Positions 34,807 through 48,600 are shown, numbered from the stretch's first letter. The stretch is 64,000 nucleotides of DNA from Schistosoma mansoni (GCF_000237925.1 NW_017386006.1:1798001-1862000), one strand, 5' to 3'. Notes: generated by a model not told the origin, from the sequence alone. Made by a program: numbers and translations.

Positions 34807-35202
34807 ATACTCTTGGTGAGTAAATTTCGAACACCATGAATTGATGCATATTCATGACTAAACATAATTACATTATCTACTCTTTAACTATCCGTTAGTG
34901 AGATAAAAATGGTGTATGTATGAAATAGTGAAACTGATACAAACACAGATATTAGAAAAAGTAATATCAACACAAAAGCTACTATTCTGAAAGTAAATAA
35001 GTGGTTAAATAAATCATAAAACGTTATTTACTAGCCTATCAGTGGAAGTTATGTCAACTCTTAATAATACTAAGCTAAAGTGGAAAAGCCAGCAAGCAAC
35101 TAGAATTTATAATAAGGTGGGAATAAAATAACCATTTTGTATCCTTGAGTAGCTGATTAAAACTGTTTATTAAGTTTTGTTCGGACTGACCACTCCAATT
35201 CT

Positions 35203-35259
35203 GGGTACATGCAGCTGACGAATCCTTAATAGGATGAAACGCACATCCTGGATTCCACT
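35203..35259 (+). ncRNA. Sm-alpha type hammerhead motif, diverged
   Basis: Reads gggtacatgcag, CTGACGA, stem II atcc/ggat, GAAA, short stem III, the triplet ATC, then ctggattccac. CTGACGA and GAAA are kept. The cleavage triplet is AUC, which fits the NUH rule but is less usual than GUC. Stem I pairing is weakened (gcag against ctgg). The tRNA-like part upstream is decayed. Confidence 0.6.
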
Positions 35260-35399
35260 TCCGGCCATAATCTACCTACTCTATACTAAATTTGCTGATA
35301 AATGTTCAAGAAGAGAATTGCATGTCCGTGATTTCTGATCAATCACAATCAAACATTTAAAGTATAGGAAGAATAATGCAATTTATTTGACAGTGATAT

Positions 35400-35735
35400 T
35401 ATTACTTTTCTGTCAGTTGACCGGATACCATCAGCAATAATCTACAATGAGGGAGGATAAACCAACTCACATCTGAATAGGAAATAAGGAAAGGGATTTG
35501 AAGGTGGATAGGACATACACTGAGGAAATCACTAGACTGCATCACGAGGCAAGTGCTGATTTGGAATCGGAAAAGAGGAAGGCCGAAGAATACACTAAGT
35601 CGGGAATCGGAAGCAGACATGAAAAAGATGAATAGCAACTGGAAACACCTGGAAAAGATTGTCCAAGACAGAGTTGGACGGAGAATGCTGGTGAGCGGTC
35701 TATGCTCCTCCACGAGGAGTGACAGGTGTAACTAG
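35400..35735 (+). mobile_element. RTE-like LINE 3' fragment
   Basis: Encodes [20 protein letters not shown] and [19 protein letters not shown] on the plus strand with stops upstream. Nearly identical to the inverted fragment at 29,023-29,310. Lacks the (gtaa)n tail (ends gacaggtgtaactagg). Confidence 0.75.
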
Positions 35736-35762
35736 GAATTGTCATAATTAGCACTACTCTCT

Positions 35763-35992
35763 TTATTGATTTTCAATATGCCCTTCTGTCTCAGAATCTG
35801 GAAGTGGTCCGCTCACAATTTTGACATTCGACTCGTTGTTTTTATCTTTCCCTTGTTTTTTGTTTTTGCGTTTCGACCCTAAAAACCTTATTACTGAAGT
35901 ATTGTCATGAAACGTACTACTAATGTTACCATTGCTAAACGGAACAAACTCATTCTTTTGTATACAATAAGATTTGTTTAAGAGGGATGCCA
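35763..35992 (-). CDS. Possible terminal exon, unknown product
   Basis: Minus strand. An acceptor-like tatcag precedes an open stretch of ~76 codons ending ETEGHIENQ and TAA. The stop overlaps an AATAAA (ATCAATAAAGAG). The product is hydrophilic with a basic run (RFLGSKRKNKKQGKDKN). It does not match the repeats around it. It could be the last exon of an unseen minus-strand gene, a retrocopy or chance. Confidence 0.25.
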
Positions 35993-35999
35993 CTGATAT

Positions 36000-37232
36000 T
36001 CAGTGTGGTCAGCATCCAATGTCGAACACTTAGAAAGCTATTGATTTTGGGGAATTATTTACATCTACTATACTAACCAAATGAAACCAGAGGTCAAGAA
36101 TGAATGACTCTGAAGATATATTTAGAAGATTGATAATTTTTGAGAAGCGTCTGACTGAAGCTGGCTAGCAGTCGCAAAAAGTGCGCAGCACCACATTTCC
36201 ACTGATAGTCTGGTGTGCACCCGTGAACGGGCGCCTTCAGCTAGGAAGTTTAAGGCGAAACTAATGAGGTCAGCACCGATGTCGAAGACTTGTGGAACTA
36301 CCTGTTTTGGGAATTTACTTATTACTACAATAACATCTGAAATCTCTCCTTCTTCTAGGACTGTTCAATTATAAACACACTTGTTTCATCAATGGACACA
36401 GGAAATTTAGAATTTTAATGTCCACATGAGATAGGGAAGTAGATATTTGCGAAACTGTTTGACAATGTTTTGATGGTGTCGGATGGATGGCAAGCTGTAC
36501 ACCAGTGCTTCCGAACCTACTTATATTTCCTGGTAAAAGAACAGAATATAACTATCTATTCAATATCGGAGCTGCATGTTTAACAATATGCAGTGAGGCT
36601 TAAAAAGCTAGACCTGTTTGCTTCATGTTGCAGCATATTTCAAGGTGAACAATTCGCAATCCATTTCATGCTCAGATATGATTTGGTACTCGACTGATTC
36701 CCCTTTTTCTTCCATCTAGGTCGAGGTAACTTGCTCGAACTCTAAGACGGAATAAATTACTCTTAGTATATAGGTTTTTCGACCTTGCAATCAAATCTTT
36801 GAACCTGCTCATCATAAATTTGCCACCCACAGCTACATATAAATTACTCGGGAAATGTCCAGACAAGCATAGAAGATCACTAGAGAAAAATAATTCTAAT
36901 CTTTTTCCCCCCCCATCCTTGAAAAACAAAAGAAATCCGCAGTCCAAGAGATTGAGAAATGTGAATAATTCCTCAGAACAAAAGTAAAAAGTCAAATAAT
37001 TAATCGCTCTTGCGTTGTTTTGTTATGAATGGTCTGTATACATTGGAGATTGGAAGTTATACTTTAAGTTCGTTTCTTAGTAGAGCGGTCTGTTTATGTT
37101 CCCTTCTTATCGTGGTGTTTTCTTAGTCCATAGCCTACAGTCTAATTTTAATATCCTGTCGTTAACCTCCAATTTATGCTGATGAAAATTCTGTGAGACT
37201 TATCAATTAGCTTTACTTTTTCCGACACACTC
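36000..37232. promoter_or_regulatory. Upstream flank of HUWE1, probable promoter and 5' UTR
   Basis: No repeat or supported gene between the LINE fragments and the HUWE1 start. A minus-strand frame (36,672-36,995) has no recognisable domain. The HUWE1 promoter and any 5' UTR exons should lie here, but no specific element could be placed. Confidence 0.3.
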
Positions 37233-37651
37233 ATGAAGATTGACAGGAAAAAGACGGTTAATCGGTGCGGATATGATCAGAATGAGTGCATGTTACTTGC
37301 AAAACACCTATCTGTATGCCCAGATGAACAGCTGATTTCAGAATTGAAGCGAATAAAGGTTTGGAATTACGGAAAGTGTGAACTTGGACTTTGGGCAGAC
37401 GTTTTGGACCGATTAGATGCTATTTTGGAAAATGCTGTAACGAAAGTTGGGAAGTGGATGCTTCGTCTTGATGCACCGGGAAACTCGTCTCTTGTTGATG
37501 ATGTGGTGACTATTTTGGAATTTACTGGCCACTTGATCGAGCATAGTATATACAGATACTTGTATGGTTCCTGGACTCATATACTTGCTTTGTTTGGCTC
37601 TTCAAACCTTGATGTCTTGCTGGCCGTTCTCGGTCTATCGTACAACTTTAG
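37233..37651 (+). CDS. HUWE1: HUWE1 exon 1 (residues 1-139)
   Basis: Starts at ATG 37233, chosen because MKIDRKK aligns with the family N-terminus. Contains LSVCPDEQLISELKRIKVWN and the start of DUF908 (VVTILEFTGHLIEHSIYRYL). Ends AACTTTAG before gtaatg, phase 2. Confidence 0.88.
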
Positions 37652-40155
37652 GTAATGTATATTCAGCTTAATAATGTTCTAAGCAAACGGAGCAACTACT
37701 TTATTAGGTTAGACCCAACAAACAAACAGATGATCCTCGATCGTCTTGTATCAATCGCTGAAGTAAGTGGGTATTTTCAAGTTAACGAGTGATATTAGAC
37801 TTGGGGTGGAGCAGAAAATGGATTTGGACTTGCAGCTTGTTGTGATCCAAATCATGTAAGCCTCTGTCATACATTATATTGTTGATAGTTCCCAGAAACG
37901 GCTGGAAATGTATATTTTGAGTACAGATCAGAACAACCTCCCGGCCCTTCATCTGTTTCTCAGCACTCAAGTTCTAGCGAACAGTTGGGGTCTTCAAGTT
38001 CTAGCGGCACAATTGTACTTCAGGCCCTCCACCGCAGAAATCAAATTCCGTCCGAAATAATGGAAGAGTTACTAGCTGTGCATCCTGTACCCGTATCTCA
38101 ACAAATGGCTTTGTTCTCTCGTGTTCGACTAGCAACTTATTTTGCTGACCCTACACAGCGTCATAAGTGCATACGTGCCAGACTTCAAGCACTATCCATT
38201 TTATGTAAGTCACTTCATGGGCTTTTCGTCAGTATTCTCTGAATACTTTATTTTCTCATTTATACTCCCAATTGTATCAATTTTACGCATAGTATTTCGT
38301 CTTGCTTCACAAGAATATTATTTTATTAAGACTTCTATTATTCGGTGGTCAAAAACTAGATTAGTGACAATTGTAAGCGGTAGTGTGCACATTATTTAAT
38401 TACTCATACATTTGTTTTCGTTACTCGTCTTTGCTCATAATCATTGTATATGCTTTTCGTGAGTTTTCACTTAAGTTGCTTATATGACGGTGATTGCCAA
38501 ACCAAACAGTATTTGTGCTTAAAGTTAGCGCCCGTTAAAAAACATTGTTTTCAAAGCACATTTACGGCAGATGGTTACCATCACCCTCTCTCTGGTTCGT
38601 ACTGTTTATCTCAGTCCATATTTTGATTATTAAGTCCGTTCGCTACAACAATCATATTTGAAATTTTAGGTTTATTTTCAAGGTCAGGAAGATCCTGATT
38701 ATCTTTTTTATCACTCTCGATCTTTGATCACTGAAAGTGTAGAAGTTAGTGGATTTGGTCACGATACATGTGCTTCAATATATTCATGCACATTGCGGCC
38801 AAGTAAAAATGTGATTCTAAATCCTGCATCATCCTAGTTCGTAATAAGAGGAATAGTCATCTAAGTTCATTCACTGTTTTCAGTGAGTTCTAATTCGTAG
38901 CTTTTTCGTTGTGAAAGTCACTGATCAAAAATTCTTCGTTGGTTACTTTCATGTAAATTTGCACTAATCTGAATGAATCTGAAAGCTTGATAGCTCTGAG
39001 ACTGTAAATATTATGTAGGTTACAGTATATTGTTTTCAAGATTTTGCATTAATGGCAATCTATCTATGCAACTTTATTTTTATAGCGTATACATTCGACG
39101 TTGATGAACGTCATTTGTATCCTAGCTTGATAGATGAACTTGTGGAAGTACTTGGTTTGTCAGATGACCAGTATATGGGGATCAAGGCATGCGCTCTTCG
39201 AACGATGACTGCTATAGTGAATTCCCACCGACTGGGAATAAAGTAAGTAGTCGACCCTTTAGACTTTTTTGAGATGGTGGAGATTTGTAGCTCAGGTGGA
39301 TGATTTAGGTGGAGTTTTGCTCTCTGATCTGGATGGCTTAGTCGTTGGGTTTTCATTGTTCCTTTGAACGACATCATCAGCTGATGGTTCCGTTCAGAGA
39401 GCATAACTCCACCTAAAACTTAGATTATTTTATTTGTCTGTTTACTTTAAGTCACTGAAAAGTGGTATGAAACGAAGGCCTTATTACTTTATTTTTGTTT
39501 TGGGCAGTGAAGTGTCATCTGGTTTGTTGTTTAAAAAACGAGGTGAATTAAGTTTACCGAACTGTAACGTAAAATACGTAGATCATCGAATCCGTGTTAC
39601 TTACGTGCTAGTCTCGTTAAGTTAAAACACTTGGTAATCACTTTTACATTATTTTAAAGCACAAGCTCTGCACTAACCAGTGTATGAGACACCATTCCAT
39701 ATTACGTTACATAGGGTTCTTCAGCATAAACGAATAGCGAACTTTTTCAACATTATCAATCAGGCATCTCAATCAGTACCAAGGTACGAAATTTAAAGGT
39801 AGGAAGATTATACTGTACATGTTTGGTTTGAACAAATGCGAAACGGGTTTTGCACCGATATATATTGCTAAGAAATTAATGTCAACTGGCAAGCAAATCA
39901 GTGCCGTCAAGATATAAAAACTGGGAACATAAGATATCACTCAGAAATGTGGAGAACAAAATTAGATAAATAACTCATATCGTAGCCTTAAACAGTACTG
40001 ATGTCCCTCAAATTTCCATGATTGTATAAGTATAATGATACTATTCGAGCTGCCAAACCAAAGCAAATAGTTTCTGGTGGACTTTTCAAACCTTAGACTT
40101 AAATTTTCAATCCACAAGAGTAAGAAGTGCGTAACTGACCAGATCATGTTAGAAC

Positions 40156-40202
<47 letters not shown>

Positions 40203-43200
40203 GCTTTATTCAATATTATACTATATTAGAATATTCAATCCTCTCAATCTGGTGTACAATTATCGAGTCAAGAAAATATGTGGAATGGTTATTCACCTTT
40301 TCAATGAAATCCTTCATACATAGCTATTCCTTAATTTATATTTTCTCGAATTGTATCGTCAATACATAATCTTTCCTGTTACCACTAAAACTGTTACCAC
40401 ATCTGTTACTCAGTGATATGCCCTGACAATTTTATCGTGTGCTAATCGGGTATGGGAGCTTAAACTGATGTATGTACATACCAATGTACGTTGGGTTTGA
40501 CTGACTAACTGCTTTACCACAGACTGTAAGGGTTTTGGTCTCGATATAAAACTCAGTTTACTTTAGCAACTAATTTCTGGTAACTGCTCGTAAGTCAAAA
40601 ATCTTACCCAGCGCTATATTAAAGCATCGAATTTTTATTAGTCTATAAAATCTTTTACCAAGATTTCTAACTAACTTTTTTAAAATGATTAAATTATGTG
40701 TTGGTTTGTAGCTGTAAAACTCGATAGATGTGTTCGCTGTTTTATTTATTCTCAAACTGTTGTCAACAATTCGTGTCCAATCCGTCAGTCATAAGCGACG
40801 TATAACCTGGCATAATTACGCTTCGGTCAAAGTTGCTACATTATGTCTGAATGAGATGAACTTATCAAAGTGAATACCAAAGTAGTAGAAGTAATGGTAT
40901 CTCATGTTTTTGTGTTCATAATCAAATAAGTATTTGAAAGAAAAAGTCTGAAAAGTTAGTCCATATATCAGCTTTCCTAGGAGAAAAAAAACAACTAATA
41001 GATGAATTAATGAAATAGACTTCAAAACCAAAAAAGATACCAGTTACAAATGTGATATCTAGGCTTTTAAACTTTAAGTTGGTCTACGCCATAAACGTAA
41101 TCTAGGAATAACATCTACCAAACATTTATTTTCTGAATTTCATTTCCAAAACGAATCATCGTGTCTTATGTTTGCTCACTTGTAGCTGGGGCTCGTTAGT
41201 TGGATCTACTGGATTATCCAGTTATCACGGTATCTTACCTAATTTGACCAGAAAATGGATCAAAGGACTTGTAGACGGTTCTATAAAAGCCTCTGCTGGG
41301 AGTACAAATCAGCATTTCACAACAGCTCTATTATCCTTCTTGTATCATCTAGCTTGTTATGAAGAAAACGTTGGTCCAGGTAAATGCTTTCACATTACTT
41401 GTTAATAGTTGAGATTTAGGAAATATACAAAACACAACTCTCAGCTCTAGTGGTATTTTGGACACGATGACTCAACTTATTTCTTGGCATACACCGCACA
41501 ATGATTATTTGAGTTATGTCACACGTGCTGTTCGTGTGACTGATCAAATCCTGTTGAGTATTTCTTCAAGTCGTCAACATGTAGTAAGTATTTTGGTCGA
41601 TCGATTAAATTACGAAGTTGAAGTTGTTCTTCAGAGTTCTACATCAAGTAATGTGAGTCAGTGTTTATGCACAGAGATTTTTTTAATATTTTATTCATTT
41701 TTAATATCTAGGTATGCTACTTCTCCCCAGTGCTTGAGGAAAAAACGTAGAATAACATTAAGCATAAATAATGTCATAGCTTTTTTGTGTTCTCTACGGA
41801 ATTCTGGCTAAATTAATATGAGATCCAGTTAGTTATACCCAAACTCTAATTTCTTTCACGTTCTCATCAGACGTTCCATCTACCAGCTCTGTCGTTAATA
41901 CCCTAATGATAAGAATTTCTTGTTCTCAAGGATTTAATCATATTTCGAAACTGGGTGCCGTCACCATACTTATATGAGCCAGCTGTCTGGTTATATCAAA
42001 ACAAATGAGACTAATATGTCTCTAGCTGCCGTAAAGTTAGTCACGTAAAATCTCCCTTAGTATCAGCATATGTACTAAGCAAATATGACGATTAGGACGT
42101 TAGTGTTGTGCATCCTTATCGAATAATAAGGCCAGGGCATGTATTACTCACGATCAACCACCACCTACTTCACCGTGCAATGTTGGCTGGTGTGGAAATA
42201 AGTCGGAAGAAAACTATTTTCAGCCAAACCAAGATCATCAGTCTACGAAGTCATTGACTGTTAACTTGAGCTGTGTTGGTAGATTATTTATTTATTTAAG
42301 CACATATATATTGGTACAAAAGGGCACCAGGTACATATGCGCCACACAAAATAATGAAAGTAGGAAGAGAAGGGATGAAAAGATAAGGCGGACTAAAATG
42401 TACAACCAGAAGACTCTTTCAAATAGGAAAGTAAGAACCATACTTTATGTAGAAAGTAAAAGAAGGTTGCAGCAGGATCGCCACTGGTTTCTATTCTGAG
42501 CCATATCTGATAACGTCTCTAGCCACTGTGTTGCACCATCTCTCGGACCCCAACCAAGGAGTCGTGAAGGACCAACAGAAGCTAGCCCTTTGCAGCTCTC
42601 TTTCATGCCACGACACCATGTCATACACTGACCTCCTCTCCGCTTTTTCCAACCAGTCCCAGGGTCGGCAAATAATGCACGACGTGGAAGTCTCTGGGAC
42701 GACATTCGTAAAACATGTCCAAGCCACCGAAGTCGGTGTTTCAAGATGGTGACACCAATTGAATTATCGTCTCTGTGCCCGAACACACGATGCCGAACCT
42801 CTGCATTACTAACATGGTGTTGCCACTGGATGTCAGCAATCCTTCGGAGACAACGATGATCGAACACAGAGAGACGTCTAACATCCTCAACTCGGAGAGG
42901 CCAGGTTTCACAAGCATAGAGCAAAACTGCTCTCACCGACGCGTTGTAGATCCGACTTTTTACAGCCAGACTAACATCACGAAGGCGCCAAAGATGGCCC
43001 AGATTGGCATAAGCCGATCTGGCTTTCCTTATACGTGCATCAATCTCATCACTCACGCCACCACCAGCACTTATATAGCTACCTAGATACACGAACTTCT
43101 CAACTACTTCGATCTGCTCACCATCCAGGGTGAGTACAGGATTAGAATCCTGCCAGTCTTGTAGAAGTACTTTGCACTTGGAGGGTGCAAAGCACATGCC

Positions 43201-45626
43201 GTACCTGCGGACACTGATTGCCAACTGATTAAGTGCTGATTGCATGCCTTGGGCATTATCGCACAGTAAGACAATATCATCCGCATACTCAAGGTCGAGA
43301 AGTCGTTCTCCAGGCAACATATCCACACCGCCATTACTTACATCCATCAGAGCTGTTTCCAAGATGTCGTCGATGGCAAAGTTGAAGAGGAATGGTGAGA
43401 TCGGGCAACCCTGCCTAACCCCACTGCTCGAATGGAACAAGGGAGAAAGGTGGTTGTATGCCCTCACTCTGCCTGAGGTGTTCGTGTACAGGGCCTTTAA
43501 GATGTTAATGAACCTCTCAGGCACACCCTTCTTCAATAGACAATCCCAGAGAACAGTCCTGTCCAACGAATCGAAGGCAGCCCTGATATCAAGAAACACT
43601 ACGATTGTTGGCCTGCGATAAGTATGACGGTGTTCTAACATTTGGCGGAGGGTGAAGATGTGATCAATGCATCCTCGACCAGAACGAAAACCAGCCTGCT
43701 CCTCGCGAGTCAATCGTTCTCGGGTTTTAAACAACCTACGAAGAATGATAGAAGCCAATAGTTTGGACGCAATCGGAAGTAGACTTATCCCCCGATAGTT
43801 ATTGCAGGAACAATGCGAACCCTTTTTAAAGATAGGGACGACTATTGACTCATTCCATGATGTTGGAACACTTTCTTGCTCCCAAACCTTTCCAAACAAC
43901 ACAGTCAATTCCTTAGTCAGAAAGTCGCCACCATCTTTAAAAAGAGCCGGAGGTAAGTCATCTGGGCCAGGTGATTTGTAGCGCTTCAAGAGTTGGAGTT
44001 CCTTGCGGACTTCCGCCTCGTTTGGTGGATCAGTCGTCACCGGCCATGGGGGGCAGGACAAGCTGGTTGATGTTGCCGGAGCAGCAGGCCAGTTGAACTG
44101 CCCTTCGAAAAATTCCGCCCATCGTCCAAGACGTCGGGAGATGTTAGTGATTGGCATCCCATCATCCTCGTAGATTGTTTCACTCACACCAGACTTCTTG
44201 CTGCCAGTGGCTCGGATGAGTTGGAAGAGCTTCCGGCAGTTACCAGATGCAGCTGCTGCTTCCATCTCATTAGCACGCTCCGACCACCAGGCTTCCCGGT
44301 CCTTACGCAAGCTTTGCCCAATTTCATTACGTAACAGCCTTCGTTTGTGGTCAAACTCACGGTCACCCGGAGTAGACCGACGGGCTTCCATCAGTTGTAA
44401 GGAGCCAGAAGAAACCCAGTGCTTGTAAGCGGGACGTTTCGCGAAGCCGCAAGCGGCTTTACTCGCCATTTTCATGGCGTCGTGAAGATGCAACCAATGC
44501 TCATCTATACTTTTCGGTGGGGTGGTAGCTAGACTAGAGGCTAGCTCCGCTCGATACTTACTTGCAACAGAAGTTGCAGCCAGTTTACTAATATCAATCC
44601 GTTGGTGGTGGTCAATCCTTCGGCCACTGAAAAGTAAGGTGAGATTGGCGCAGACCAGGGCATGATCAGACTCCAGATAGGTACTCCAAAAGGAGCGGCA
44701 GTCTTGTACACAACCACGCCAGCGGTAGCTGATCACGATGTGATCAATCTGAGTCCAGGCTTGGGATGCAGAGGGAGGACGCCAGGTGGCACACCGGCGA
44801 TGACTGTGCCGGAAGTTAGTGCTGGCCAGAAACAGGTTGTGGTCTGTGCACAGTTGCAGCAAACGGTCCCCGTTATCTGTCCTGCGACCAACAAGTCCCC
44901 ATCGGCCACCTAGACGACTCTCTTCTGTGCCTAGACGCCCGACCTGTGCATTCAAGTCTCCGGCTAGTACTACAATATCTGTCGAACGCGCTTTCTGGAG
45001 AAGAACTGTTAACTGATGGTAAAACTCATCCTTGATTGCATCCGGGCTGCAATCTGTCGGGGCATAGGCGGAGATGACGAAAAGACACCGTTTCTCACGC
45101 CGGTTTCTTCTCAATTTGATGGAACTTTCTAATCTAACAGCACATAACCGACTGTTAATGGGGAACCAATCGATTAGTGCTGCCTCAGCCCTAGCGCTTA
45201 GTGCGACACCAACGCCAGCAAGACCAGACGAAGATGCCACAGGGTCCCCGGATAAGCGCACGTGGAACAAGCTTTTCGAGACAGATGGAGAGCGGATTTG
45301 TAGTACTTCACTAGAGTCTTGAATACGGGTCTCGGATAGACAGCAAACATCAACATTAAGACCTTCCAAAGACATAGCCAGCCCTATCTGTTGTCTGATC
45401 TGCATTAGTGTGCGAACGTTGAAGGAAGCCAGCTTGAACGGCGTACGTGGTTTCAGAAAGACTGCCTCAGTATTCATTATCGGTGGAAGCATTCACTTTC
45501 AACCAGACAGTGACTGGAGATCGTTTAGATAGGACAGATTTTCCACCAAGAGCGAGCTGATGCATAAGTTGAAGAGTAAGGTTACACAAATTGGGGGTAA
45601 AAGGGGGTGAATTAGCGATATGGTAA

Positions 45627-45665
<39 letters not shown>

Positions 45666-48600
45666 GTAATAATAATAATAATGATAATAATAACGTAATA
45701 ATATGAGCAGGAATAGAATCGTCAATAGAGTTCGTCATTTCATTCATTTGTGTGTGGGCTGTGATACTGCCCGGGTGCCCAAACCGAAGCAGGTGGTTTT
45801 CTTAGGGGGCCACACCCGGAGCCTTTGACCTAAAGGTCTGATCCACAAGGCAGTGGAGCATCGTGAGGAGATGCAGTCCCATGGTAGTCGTTGACCAATG
45901 ACAGGTTCTTCCGCCATTCGTTCCATCAGGAAACTGGAGCCCATGTGCACCATTGGTTTGGAATCAGGGTTTTCCAACTCCCCTAGGTGGACCCTCCGTG
46001 TCCACCAATCCGGTTATAGCGCCGGACATTCGCTTTTCGTCCTCTCACTTTCGTAAACAACAGTAATGCCACGAGAAGGCAGTGAGTAGGACTTCCCTGG
46101 CAGAGGCTATATATTCGCTGGCCATATGAGAGCATTTCGAGAGGGAGAGTAGACTCTCCCCACTCTCGGCCGTACCAGGGCATTTGGGGGCTAGATACAT
46201 ATACCTAGTTGAGATCTACCTTATTTACTAATCAATGGGTGATGTTAGACAACATGGCTCAAATTCAGTCATAGTAGCACAAATGCATTTACTTTTCATA
46301 TTTCACAAAATCTTGAGTTCCATTACCCATTCATGTTCGCCGTTCCACTTCGTCTTCTAGAACGTGATGACAGGCTTTTTTTCAACTTCGAAGCATAACT
46401 TCAACTTGAGCAGTGTTATAACTTTGTTTTACAGAATAGGCTGGCCGTTACTTTTAGTCATGACGTTCTTTGTTTGATTCATGTATGATTACCCTAAATA
46501 GGGATTTTTATTAGTTCTGATTGCTAGTAAAATGAATACATCTAAGTTGTCCATTGCATTGTTACATGCCTTTTTTATTTATTTGGTCCTTTCGTTTGTT
46601 TTCTATTGATTGGAATTTATCCGAAAGAAATCGAGCGTTTCTGATTATGAACAGACTTTGAATACACAGCGCTCTGGCCTTATGAAATCTATACTCAATT
46701 TACTGAAGCGACTTTGTTTGGACGCGGAATGGGGCGATATAGTTCACTCTGTAATGGATGGCAACCTACCCTCAGTCCTGCGTCAAATTTTCCTCAATGG
46801 TTCCACCCATTTCACTCCACATTTGTCACTTTTCGCTATGGAAACTATTACCAACTACCTTTATACATATCCATCTAGAATTTCAACTATGCAGGTACAT
46901 AAAATTATTTGTATGATTTCCAATTTGTGTAAGCTTTGTACACTCTCTCGTTTTCTACAAACGGTCGCTCGCGATATAAGCTACCTACTAATATATCATG
47001 TACTTCGCATTATCAAAATGTACGGGGTCGGTAATCTGACCATGTTCTACCCATGTTCCTGCGTCGTTCGTTGCGTACATAATTCGTTGACTTTTCATGT
47101 GGATGGTAAATGCAAAGAAGTGATCAGTTCATGACATGGCACATCAAAATGAAAGATTTAAATGAGGTTCTAAGGATCTTACAAATTAATGACGTTTGTT
47201 TTGACTCGGAATAAATGCTAGTGGATACCTGTTGTAAGGTATGCTTATTAGCTGAACAATATCCACACGTGTACGTCCATGACCCTACCGGGGATCGAAC
47301 CTGAGACCTTCGATTGTACACGCGAGCACTAAACCTCTAAGCCAATGAGTTAGAATCCGGCGGCACACTAGTCTAGCTTCAATCAACTTGTGATAGCTCG
47401 AAACCGTCTTCTATTTAATCATGCTTACTTGTGGCTGATCTGTTTGTTATAATCTCGATCTGCTGAGCTAATATTGTATTTGTTTTTTGAACACTTCACG
47501 TGAAAATATATGTAACTCTACGTGGTTTAGTCTCAGAAAAAACCCAAAGTTACCGAAAATAATTTACAGTCGGATTCAAAAAATAAACATTTACGTTGTC
47601 ATTAGTTCTTTTCCATCTGTGTTACTTAAATTTCAACTGTTATCAACATTATTATCTCAACTTCTTTGCTTTTTTTCATCTTGTTAGTTCCCTCTGTTAA
47701 TATAGAGTATGTAAGCTTAGACTGATACATTTTTGTTCTAGAGCTTTGGATTATTTCATATTGGTATGAATGCCTAAACATCTCGATCTGTCAATCACAA
47801 AATGAATTATTTTAAATTGTGTGCATACATATATTCATTGTGTTGATGACTTATGATCTCTTAGCTATAAAATAATATGTACTGTAGTTATCTTGTTAAT
47901 TGATGGGTTGCACATCATATATAAAACGGGATTGAAATTGTTTAGACATTGAAACATTTTATATGTTTGGAAAGAAATCTCTAATGATTTGACACGAAAA
48001 CTTTTTAGACCAGTCAGTGTTAGGTTTTTGTGGTTTTCTCACCTAATCATGTCTTTCTTTTCACTCTCTTATACTACATAGTTAATGTCACATAGTTGAC
48101 CACTATGTAAGATACCCAAGATTATCGTGTTTCGGGATATTTTTCATCGCCATGTCAGTTAAAGTCATTTTGTAATAAAAATTGCCTTTATCTAATCCAA
48201 AATATTTTTGTAAAAAGACCCCTAAGTAAATTTTCAGAAAGTCTTTGTTAGCTATTTATTTTAAAAAGTAAATTTTTTTACGTTATGGTAAAATATCACT
48301 TACATATTTTTGCTTTTTTTTTCTTAAGAGTCGTTCAATACCCATCTTCCTTAACCGCCCTCTGCCACAGATTGGAGCTGCATTTTATTTACATCCGTAT
48401 TAATAACCATCTAGTAATATCATACCAGTCTTGACATATCTGTTACCTTGACGTTGTGGCCAGATCTTCATTTCGTAAAGACCCATCCGAGCTATATTAG
48501 ATGGAATATCCGTTCCCGTAGGTTCTCCCATCTCAGACGAGTTAGTTGGAGTGTGGTAAGATTAAAAAACAGCAATCTCAGGAAGTCGTACTACCGACTG

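Larger units (their letters stand above)
42285..46191 (-). mobile_element. SR2-like (RTE-clade) LINE, apparently full length
   Basis: 3.9 kb on the minus strand. The 5' end (gcccccaaatgccctgg, rc at 46,191) is defined by homology to the short LINE-end elements. A ~700-bp 5' region includes an (AAT)n tract (45,629-45,692). Then comes one ORF of 1,015 codons (45,492-42,445) and a short 3' region ending (AAAT)n. Flanking tagat at 42,280-42,284 and 46,192-46,196 may be a 5-bp target duplication. It lies antisense in HUWE1 intron 7. The SR2 name is by recollection of size and clade. Confidence 0.8.

Noticed and set aside
36672-36995. 107-codon minus-strand frame upstream of HUWE1 as a divergent gene
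   Set aside because: No domain, no splice evidence, and it is overlapped by an equally plausible plus-strand frame.
42528-45322. Plus-strand frames of 60-125 codons across 42.5-45.3 kb
   Set aside because: They are antisense shadows of the intact LINE ORF.
40155-45692. CRISPR-like array or operon-like prokaryotic system
   Set aside because: Repeats are microsatellites or transposons; introns and SINEs show this is eukaryotic DNA.
45499-45747. Minus-strand frame with a poly-leucine run, resembling a membrane helix
   Set aside because: It is the translation of the (AAT)n tract in the LINE 5' region.
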